Program-made: the position numbers and the translations under genes
The notes under the pieces: model-generated
Seen by the model: only the letters and a program-made list of their open reading frames with translations
The model's database searches: none
Told to the model about the DNA's origin: nothing
In this document: positions 56,524 to 64,000 of the stretch, one piece after another
Numbering within the stretch: position 1 is the first letter of the stretch
Layout of the letters: each line of letters opens with the position of its first letter
Assembly: GCA_037954235.1 (NCBI GenBank)
Contig: JBBMOA010000021.1
Coordinates: forward strand, 22,662,125 to 22,726,124
From: Aulostomus chinensis
Taxonomy: Eukaryota; Chordata; Actinopteri; Syngnathiformes; Aulostomidae
Length of the DNA stretch: 64,000 nucleotides
Direction of reading: 5' to 3'

Positions 56524-57344
56524 TTAAGAATTGTTCTTCACAGGTCTAAAGTGTAATTTCACGATCACCTTCCCGTACATAAACGGTATGTGCTCGTTTT
56601 GATCGTTTTTGAAAGACATCTCCACGTCGTCTATCATAGATTTGGAGAGTGATGTGTAGTCCGGCTTGTCAAAAGTCAATGTGGGCAAGTGTTGGGGCTT
56701 GTCAGACACATTTATACACCTTAAGAGCAGGATATGGCTGTCGCCGACCAGCTGGTAATCCACGATATCGCTATAAATAAAAATATTGTATCGCCCCCCC
56801 ATGGATGTCTGCGGGGAAGGGGGCTATATGTTTCATAGGAATAACTGGCGAATAAATCTCAAACTCCCCACCCGGGGTAAAACCCAGTATTTCAGCTAGT
56901 CGCCCACGCAGCGTGACGGTGGTCATTTGAGTAACATCTTTCGTTTTGTTAGTAGACGGTTCAAACCACCCGATGTAAACCCTATTGCTGATGTTGTTGT
57001 TCGCAAAGTGTATGACCCCATATGTGGTGTGGGTGGCAAGCTTTGTGTTAACCTCTTTTAAAATTCTAGAGACTGAATCATATGTCCCACCATTAGCATA
57101 ATGTCTTTTGATTCCACACTCTTTGTCACATGATTAGTCGTCGTCACGGTGATGACGGCGTAGGAGGCGGGAAAACAAGCACAAATCCTGGGTATTGTAC
57201 TTCAATAACACCCACCTCGTATGGCTCATTTGAAACAATAGTCCTGGCCAGTTTTGTGGTGTAGTTCCATATCTTGTTATTAGGATAAACATGTGCTGAT
57301 GCATTACTAGGCAGCGTGATGTAGAACCTGTTCTTTTTATCCAT
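56524..57344 (-). pseudogene. Maverick penton-like minor capsid protein, frameshifted
   Basis: Starts at 57,344 with MDKKNRFYITLPSNASAHVY and EPYEVGVIEVQYPG, the usual N-terminus of the Maverick single jelly-roll protein. A frameshift at about 57,160-57,130 leads to a middle part with VYIGWFEPSTNKT and GRLAEILGFTPGG. A second at the C7 run 56,794-56,800 leads to the C-terminus with NIFIYSDIVDYQLVGDS and VIVKLHFRP, ending at 56,524. It would form capsid vertices. Two lesions. Confidence 0.8.
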
Positions 57345-57399
57345 CTCGTGGCGAGCCAGAATGCAGAGTGGTTAACTCTGTGATGTGGCTCTGACATTT

Positions 57400-57851
57400 A
57401 TGATACATCAACGATATCACTGGCGTCAACTCAGCTATTAAATTTCTCAGGCCACCCCAACCACTTTACCAGAACCGTGTTTTTGCCCGCTTCTTTTTTC
57501 CGGGACAGTAATTTCTAAATTTTAAAGCATTTGTTTTTATCCACTATCACATGCTGCAGCTCCTGAGCATAAAATATTCCTCTAACCGGCTCTCCCGCCA
57601 TGTCTGTTAATCTGTATACAGGCGGGTCTCCGGCCACGTGCTCACGGTAAAGTGTTCATCTGTAAAAGTCTGTTCATAACCCTTTCTGAACACGCCTCGT
57701 AGCTTTGATATTTGCACTGTGTCCCCCACCTGTGTCTCCCTGTCTCGCTAGCTGCCTTACGCAGACTGTTTATACTCCCAAGACCCCCTGGGTTTGAGGG
57801 GTCGTAATAAATATTATGCAGTATGGTGTTCATGGTCAAGACAAACCGCAA
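57400..57851 (-). pseudogene. Maverick integrase: N-terminus joined to chromodomain end, catalytic core deleted
   Basis: From 57,851 on minus: a short N-terminal part with IYYDPSNPGGLGSINSLRKA, the usual start of Maverick integrases. By about 57,650 the sequence has jumped to the C-terminal region (AGDPPVYRLTDMAGEPVRG, FYAQELQHV), followed by a chromodomain-like end with VLVKWLGWPEKFNS, where the conserved Trp after NS is a stop. The whole DDE core of about 150-200 residues is missing. Inactive. Its place fits the terminal position of integrase in these elements. Confidence 0.75.
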
Positions 57852-57896
57852 ATGATCATGTGTTGGTTAAACATCATCGATTTATTTTAAAATCCC

Positions 57897-57897
<1 letters not shown>

Positions 57898-57945
<48 letters not shown>

Positions 57946-57957
57946 ACACACACACAC
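57898..57957. repeat. (CA)n microsatellite
   Basis: About 29 CA units with one TC interruption, between the integrase and the accessory gene. Confidence 0.95.
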
Positions 57958-58069
57958 GTAGATACAATCTATAAAGACAAACTTTTTTTTAAAAAGAGTG
58001 AAAGCTGGTTACAGCTGCAGAACAATTTTCGAGCAGCTGGCGATTTGGGCTCCCATGTGTTTGAGATTT

Positions 58070-60190
58070 ACACCCACTCATCGTATATCAACCAGAAGTT
58101 TTCATGCTTGCTCACAGCGTCGCTCTGCTTGTCGAGTATGACCGCAAAGTTGTCAATCTCTAACAGTTCAGCCATTATAGATTCCACTACTCTATTTTCA
58201 CAGGGTCGCAGAGCATGCATTTCAGAAACAGGTAACTCCTGATTGTCACCAAGAAGTTGTCGTTCCACAACATGTTCATGATGGCGGGACCTCTTCCAGA
58301 CAGCTGTGTTGACGCTGGCTCGGGTGGTTGACAAGACACCCATAACACTCATCTTTCCACACCTTATTCACAGTTCTGGTGAGCAGGTGGACGGGGTCCC
58401 TGGTCTTGAGGCATAAATGTTTCTGCGCAGTCCACATACACACCACTGTGAGTGGAAGCGTCTGGCGGGATGAAGAGTCCTGGTGGGGGTTGTTGTTGTT
58501 GTTGGATGGTGTGTGCAGCATAGTCGTGAGTTCTGGTGAATACAGTCCGGGGACGAGGTGGGTTTTGAGTGGTGTCTGGGCGTCTGTAAATAAAAGAAAT
58601 GAGAGAAGGGAATTAACACATGAATCAAACACATACACAATGTCTACAAAAACCCCTGCCTTGAACAACTACCACATACCTACACAGTGTAGGATCTCAT
58701 CAATGCTTCCTTGGCGGGTAGCAGAAAGCCGTCATATGCGTTATCGTCAGTCTGATTTGATACATCATCAAAATGAAGGCGCTTCCTAACTCCTGCAAAA
58801 GCTGTGGCTCCCGGGTCCTTCTCGATGACTTCTTTTGAGGCATTAAAGACCTCACACAAAGCTGGTCTGTCGCACCACTGTAGAAAAAAAAATCTTCAAA
58901 TTCTTTTGGGCCTTTTTTTGTTCTATCGAGACATGTTGTCAGGTACAACACAGCACCATCGTGACAAGCTCTACATGATTTGGGTCCTGATGAGCTGTGC
59001 CATCGGGACATGTACAGCTCGGTGTAGCCCGTTATACGGCTACTGTGAAACGTTGCGCGCAATATACCATAAAAATTAGACCAATCATAAATAGACATGC
59101 CGTGTGCGACTCTGTATGAGTCCACGCATGCATCGCCCACGCTCAGATAAACTTTACAGTCTTCATATTTAACTTTATACACATACCAAAAAACTCCTTC
59201 TACAACCTCCTCATACTTTCGCGCAGCGCTCTCACCTACCCGCTTCTTTTTTTTGCATTTTGGACCATCCTGTTCTCCACGATACTCTGACGTACCATCA
59301 GGATGTGTAGCCAGTTCTGGTGAGTCTGCTTTAAGGTGTTGAAAAAAATCACCTGGGATGATCTGATCGTGACGCCGAGGGTCTAGAGTCGGTGGAGTGG
59401 TGCGGTGCCGTCTGTTATAGGGACTGCGTGTGAGGATGGTGCGGGGCTGTGTTCTCATCGGATGCCAGCTGCTGTGGGCGGTATTTTTAAATCTGGTGAG
59501 ATACCACCATGCCACCTGACCGGGGCATGTCGGGGCTTGAGTTTACTTTTAAACGCAGTATTTTACAAAATCAAATATTTTAGCCAGAATGGGTTACGAC
59601 AGAACCCCTTAAAACAGATACTCATGTTTGATTACATTTTCAGATTTTATCACACTGGCCCCTTTAACAAGCATGTCATCACAGAATACAAGAATGCACA
59701 TAGTGTGTAAAAAAAGGTTGATATTTATTTAACTCTTCAGAGTATACAGGGAAAAACAACAAAAAAAAACCCACAATGAAAATAACCTCACTTTGGCTGC
59801 CATGTGTTTGAAATCAAGCGATGCAACCTCATCTGCGCACAGAACTAACAGTGGTATTAAAACCCAACGTTAAACACAAACGCATTAAAACATAGGTAGT
59901 GGGAAAAAAAAAGCAAAACAAACTCACTGCTGCTCCGAGACATTTCCGCGGTCTCATGGACCGAGACTTAAACCCACACACACACACACACAACATGCGG
60001 GGCATATGGTCAGACACCCCCCCAATAACCCTAACTATGTCTACATCAAACACGTTTAATAATGTCACACCTTTGCGAGTACAAACGCGCACAGAAATAA
60101 CAGCGGTATTAAAACACAACGTCAAACACAAACGCATTAAAACAAATAGGCATTGGGGAAAAACTTACCGTTAACAAGAATCATGTCCAT
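58070..60190 (-). pseudogene. Unrecognised, apparently spliced accessory gene next to the Maverick integrase
   Basis: I do not recognise this family. Proposed exon 1 (60,169-60,190) starts MDMILVN and ends at a good GTAAGT donor. A long exon (about 59,500 to 58,680) encodes a basic, Pro/Thr-rich start, then a domain with EGVFWYVYKVKYEDCKVYL, MSIYDWSNFYGILRATF, YTELYMSRWHSS, a C-x2-C pair (KSCRACHDG) and GPKEFEDFFFYSGATDQLC. A two-base TG repeat then shifts the frame. The alternative frame continues more plausibly with CEVFNASKEVIEKD. A GTATGT donor (58,679) and TTTACAG acceptor (58,584) bound a 96-bp intron. The next exon has a Pro/Gln-rich part and CYGCLVNHPSQRQHSCL, which looks like a zinc-binding knuckle. 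The last open frame ends at 58,070 (DEWV). Exon limits are inferred. It may be an element accessory gene or an unrelated neighbour. Confidence 0.5.
59835..60162. repeat. Direct repeat of about 75 bp (two copies)
   Basis: 59,835-59,911 and 60,087-60,162 share GCGCACAGAA, GGTATTAAAAC and AAACACAAACGCATTAAAAC in the same order, with few changes. They lie in the proposed first intron of the accessory gene. Confidence 0.85.
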
Positions 60191-60195
60191 GATTC

Positions 60196-60389
60196 ACCGG
60201 AAAAAAACACTGGCGGGAGTCAAGCTGGCTGGCGCACAAAGACGCGTATTCACATGCACGCCCAAAAGTTTTCACATCTACGCCAACAGGTGCCGTCTTT
60301 TTTTCTACTGATGTTTTGCATCAGTCTCAAACAGCTGTGGCATCACACTACGACCAGACCTAGACGTAGAAGTGTTTTTTTGTTGTTGT
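60196..60389. other. Unassigned; possible Maverick right edge
   Basis: No gene seen. The Maverick end should be near here or further left, but with the left end lost no terminal repeat can be matched. Confidence 0.3.
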
Positions 60390-62050
60390 TTTTTATTGGT
60401 TTATTTGACAAGGACCATGGATATTCATGAACATAGATGTCTGAGAACAAACACCATGTAAATACACCAGAATTAGTTAAAATGAGCAAACATAATTGGG
60501 TCTTCGCCCAGTACCTTCAGGCTCAGGCCTTAATAATTACTTTTCATCTGCAGTCCCTGGGCAGGTAAAATGAGTAACATCAATACAGAAAGATGACAAA
60601 GACATAATCCATCCACCTCTCTACTCTAATGAAATGTGTAAAAGAGTTTCCTAGAAAACCCGACATGCACCCACTGTTTTAGGTAAGCTTTAAAGAAGTT
60701 GAAAGTAGGACAGTCATATCGGGAGGGGCAAGCTATTCCAAAGTTTACCTCCTAATACTGACAGTACAATCTGTCCGAAAGTGGTGACTATACATGGTAC
60801 TCTGTATGGTATCACACAGTCCCCTTCACAGAGCCCTGTGATTTACCTCCACTTTCAAGTCTTTGGAAAAAGTCATGGAGTGGAGGGTGGTAGCGGTAGA
60901 TTATGAAGCACTTTATAAACAAAACAAGCATACTAAAAATGCTTAAAATTGTCAAAGCTTAAGAAATGATGTCTCTCTAAGATGTCACAGTGGTGAAACA
61001 ACAGTCCCTTTTTATCAAAGGTTTTGATGGTTTTCTTTTGAGAGTGGTCATACTGGTTAATGACCAGTTTGTAAATCAACACTCAAGATGTGAAAAAAAT
61101 CATAGAATGTAAGGACAAATTTGGTGTCAAGAAAGTGCCTAACCTGTTTGAAGTTCTGCAGATTAAATTTAACTTCATTTGCCATCTTATTTATATGACT
61201 TTTGAAAGTTAGGGTGGTGTCATATATGACTCACAGATACTGGAATTCCACAATGTCAAGCCCCTGTCCTCTAAGGAACACATTAGAATATGTCACCTTC
61301 ATATTTTGTTTGGTTAAAACCATACAGACTGTTTTTTTTTTTCTTTTGGTGTTTCGGTAGAGACATGATTTAGTGAGCCAGTCATTAATATGGGCCACTG
61401 CAGATGTAAGTGTGGACGCTATCTCTTGGTAGTTCTTCGCATGTGTAAAGATAACAGCACCATCTGCATATGTCTGAAAATCAACATTTTCTACTGTATA
61501 AATATGATTTTATCCAGCTGAGAGCTTGTTCAGAGAAATTAAAACATATTAATTTAGATAAAAACCTCATGATTAACAGTATTAAATGCTCGCTGTAGGT
61601 CTAGGAAAACAGCACCAACATACAGACTTTATCTAGGTAGCTTTTGACGTTTTCCAAAAACAAGCAGTTGGCTGTTTCTGTTGAGTGATGGGGCCCTAAA
61701 CCCAAATTGCAATGGGTGGAGTGAGTTTTTGCTTTTATTGAGATGTTGAATCAGCAACTGAGCCACCCATTTTTCAACTAATCTGGAGGTAACAGGTAAA
61801 ATACTGATAGGCCTATAATTAGCCATATCCAATCTTTCACCTGCTTCAAAAATGGATGTGACCAGGGGCATCTTCCATGCTGATGGCATAATGGATTGTC
61901 TTAAGGACTGATGAATCAGGTATGTAATCAGTTGTAGAAGGGTCCCTTTGTGTGTTACTACATCATGTCGCAATGTGAACTCAGCTAATGCTAATTTTGT
62001 TGTTACTAAGAACATTTATATATTCGACACCACCAAAAGTTAGTGTTGTC
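60390..62050 (-). mobile_element. Decayed LINE (jockey superfamily, Rex1-like?)
   Basis: The minus-strand frame 61,629-62,015 holds an RT N-terminus: MPSAWKMPLVTSIFEAGERL, MANYRPISILPVTSRLVEKW and LHPLQFGFRA. Below it, broken frames show YADGAVIFTHAK (canonical YADD changed), INDWLTKSCLY and LTFKSHINKMANEVKFNL (about 61,100-61,480). The rest down to 60,390 is worn C-terminal region and 3'UTR. Part of the palm is deleted around 61,600. Inactive. The Rex1 name is a guess. Confidence 0.7.
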
Positions 62051-62328
62051 TTAGTAACATAGGTGTTTTTTGATTCTAACAGCATCACCTTTTCCATGTG
62101 TAGTGTAGACTATACGCAGTAGTATTGAACAAGATCAGCCCCGACTAATTCTTAATCTACAGTGATACCAAGTAATCATGTTAAAATGGATACAGCATGA
62201 ATATAATCTCAAACCATGTCAACTTTACTCCACATCACACAGCAAATTTCAGAAAACACAAGACAGTTTCCAAAGTGTATGGTGAGCAGGTCTGTGGGGG
62301 AGAAAGTCTGAGCAGAGACATGCTTTGA

Positions 62329-62391
<63 letters not shown>

Positions 62392-63629
62392 GCGTGTGAG
62401 CGCACACGCCTGGCCTCACTCCTCGCTTTGGCTCCTACCGAAATAAGAGCAAATGTATTCATGTCCACTGTGTTGACATACTCAGAACACCCCCCCCCCC
62501 CCACACACACACACACACACACACACCCACATGTGATGATTGTGAACGTGATCACAGTTGCTGTGCTGACACTTAAGATGAACCCTACAAAACCCAGGAA
62601 GTTTACTCTAGGCAGGTCCGGGCGGGGAAATTTGATGACATGTATTTCAGCCACAGAAGACATAACAAACCTCAAAAGAAAATAGCATTTCATCGCTATA
62701 ACTAGCGTCCAGGTAACCAGCATCCAGTTTTTTTCTGCGAGATGGGTGGAAGTTGAGCAGGAAATGACTGGCAATGTTATGGGACGGTGAAAAACCATTG
62801 GCCCACCAGCTACAGGAATGAGATACGACACGGGACATGAGTCAGGACACTCCCAAGGTAAAAAGCCAACAATGTACCTGAGGACTGAGTCGCTGGATGC
62901 GGAGAGAGAAATACGGGAGACAGCTGCCAGCTGAGCAGAGGAACATGCTGGGCAGAGGAAAATGCTGGGAATGTGATGTTCAACACATCTGGACTCATAC
63001 TTGGAGTCCTCCGACCCGCTGACCTCATCCCCCTTTCATCAGCTACACTGATTTTTCACGGTATGTTTTTTTGGATTTTGTGAGTAGTTTGGCCGGTCAG
63101 ATTTTTGTTTTGAACTGCAACTTTGCAGTTCACTGTGCAGGGCTATTTCTGGGGGACATTTATATGCCTGGAACTCTTGATGGCACTTTACATCATCATT
63201 CACTTCACAACTTCCTTCATTCAGTGTATTTTATTAATCCATTACTTGAAATTCATTATCTTTATTGTTATTTTGGCTTAAAGTCATCACATGATAGATC
63301 CTCTGAGCTCGTGTTGCTCTAACATCACACACAGATGCAGCAACACGCTGCTTCCATCCAGGTCTGTGGCAAAACAAAGACGGGTCACTGGTGGACCTTC
63401 TGCTGCAGCTCTGATACGGGTATGACATGGATCTCTGTGTAAAAGCAGCTGCTGACGCCATGCCTCAGATGAAGTACAGCACACAAAATGAACATACAGT
63501 GTTGTCGTGGTTGTGAATGTGTAGTTATCACTTCCTCATGTTACATGGCTTCCCACAAATTTGAGTTTGGTGTTTCACCAACATGTAGTTCTTTGTATTA
63601 AACGGCGAAGGACTCGTCCTGCTGTATTG
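62051..63629. other. Unassigned sequence with TG, C-run and CA tracts
   Basis: No gene supported. (TG)n lies at 62,331-62,397 and a C-run with (CA)n at 62,489-62,526. The frames across these tracts are artefacts. Confidence 0.4.
62331..62397. repeat. (TG)n microsatellite
   Basis: About 28 TG units, then TGCG variants. Confidence 0.95.
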
Positions 63630-63680
63630 CAAGGCAAGGCAATTTTATTTGGATAGCCCGTTTTCACAAACAGTTTGTAT
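63630..63680 (-). mobile_element. Severely truncated L2 3' end
   Basis: CAAGGCAAGGCAATTTTATT and GCCCGTTTTCACAAACAG are the complement of the 3' end of the L2 at 10,560-10,614. Only about 50 bp are present, so reverse transcription stopped almost at once. Confidence 0.85.
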
Positions 63681-64000
63681 TATTATTATTGCAGGTGTTA
63701 TGTCCGGTTACATCTGTGGCAGAGAGGAGACTCCCACTTGGTGTCACTTACAAGTATGTCACGTTCTGTCTGGCTGCTGGTGACTTGGTTAGTCTAACGC
63801 AACCCTCCGGTTCAGCGTCTTCCTGTGAGGTGACTCCATGTCTTCTGTTGGACTGTGGTTTCTAAGCGAGTGACACATCCTCATTCAGCAGCTGATCAAA
63901 GTGCTACACCCGCCTGTTTGAACGCTTTCCCCTTCCTTTCCCCTTTGATAGAGGGACCACCTTCCTTCAGCTGGTCCTCTGCAGCAGCAAGCACAAGCTG
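63681..64000. other. Unassigned sequence
   Basis: Nothing recognisable up to the window end. Confidence 0.4.

Larger units (their letters stand above)
51772..60195. mobile_element. Decayed Maverick/Polinton (virus-like) element
   Basis: Recognisable parts, left to right, are a polymerase B C-terminus, packaging ATPase, small hydrophobic frame and PX-like gene on plus. On minus are the major capsid protein, small basic capsid-associated protein, penton-like protein and integrase with chromodomain. An unrecognised spliced gene follows. The two modules converge on an AT-rich stretch at 53.9-54.4 kb. The left side is cut in the polymerase gene by the L1 junction. The right terminus is undetermined, so no terminal repeats can be shown. 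Confidence 0.82.

Noticed and set aside
1..64000. tRNA, rRNA or CRISPR features
   Set aside because: No cloverleaf-like or spaced-repeat pattern was found by eye. Bacterial features are not expected in this fish-like DNA.

Overview
The window looks like a repeat-rich, probably intergenic or intronic stretch of a teleost fish genome. The evidence is non-LTR families typical of bony fish (L2-type, RTE/Rex3-type with GATG or GACGA tails, an L1), hAT, pogo and Harbinger DNA transposons, long CA/TG microsatellites, a Ginger-type cut-and-paste element and a Maverick/Polinton. I found no convincing single-copy host gene, tRNA, rRNA or CRISPR array. Almost all recognisable coding sequence belongs to mobile elements, most of it decayed. 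Family names rest on protein motifs read by eye, not on a database search.

Layout, left half. At 0.6-2.6 kb two opposed L2-type fragments abut. From 4.3 to 11.8 kb an old minus-strand L2-type element is the host of a nest: an RTE-tail/SINE-like repeat (4.84-5.19), a minus-strand RTE LINE (5.27-10.70, 9-bp target duplication) that is itself split by a plus-strand L2 with a complete endonuclease/reverse-transcriptase frame (6.98-10.61), and a solo LTR (11.08-11.52). A second RTE copy (13.1-14.2) and a gypsy integrase remnant with its own solo LTR (14.8-16.4) follow. The stretch 16.4-23.9 kb is mostly unassigned, with microsatellites and a hairpin hAT MITE. A jockey/CR1-like LINE (23.95-27.3) carries a hAT element and an LTR-like insertion. 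From 28.0 to 29.7 kb there is a 1.7-kb LTR followed by a primer-binding-site-like sequence, then a 5'-truncated L1-type 3'UTR with poly(A), an RTE tail and an internally deleted Harbinger (31.6-33.1).

Layout, right half. A minus-strand L1 (about 37.5-51.8 kb) is split by a nearly intact RTE LINE (40.0-43.3) and by a 6.2-kb Ginger-type DNA transposon (43,711-49,920) with about 0.9-kb inverted repeats, a 5-bp target duplication, an integrase-type transposase and an OTU protease domain in one reading frame. A deletion derivative of a pogo element (50,987-51,659) sits in the L1 end.

From about 51.8 to 60.2 kb lies a decayed Maverick/Polinton (virus-like) element. On the plus strand are the DNA polymerase B C-terminus, packaging ATPase and a PX-like gene. 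Convergent on the minus strand are penton, a small basic capsid-associated protein, the major capsid protein and an integrase lacking its catalytic core. Next to the integrase is an unrecognised, apparently spliced accessory gene (58.0-60.2), which is the best candidate for something undescribed. A decayed LINE (60.4-62.0) and a truncated L2 tail (63.63) end the window.
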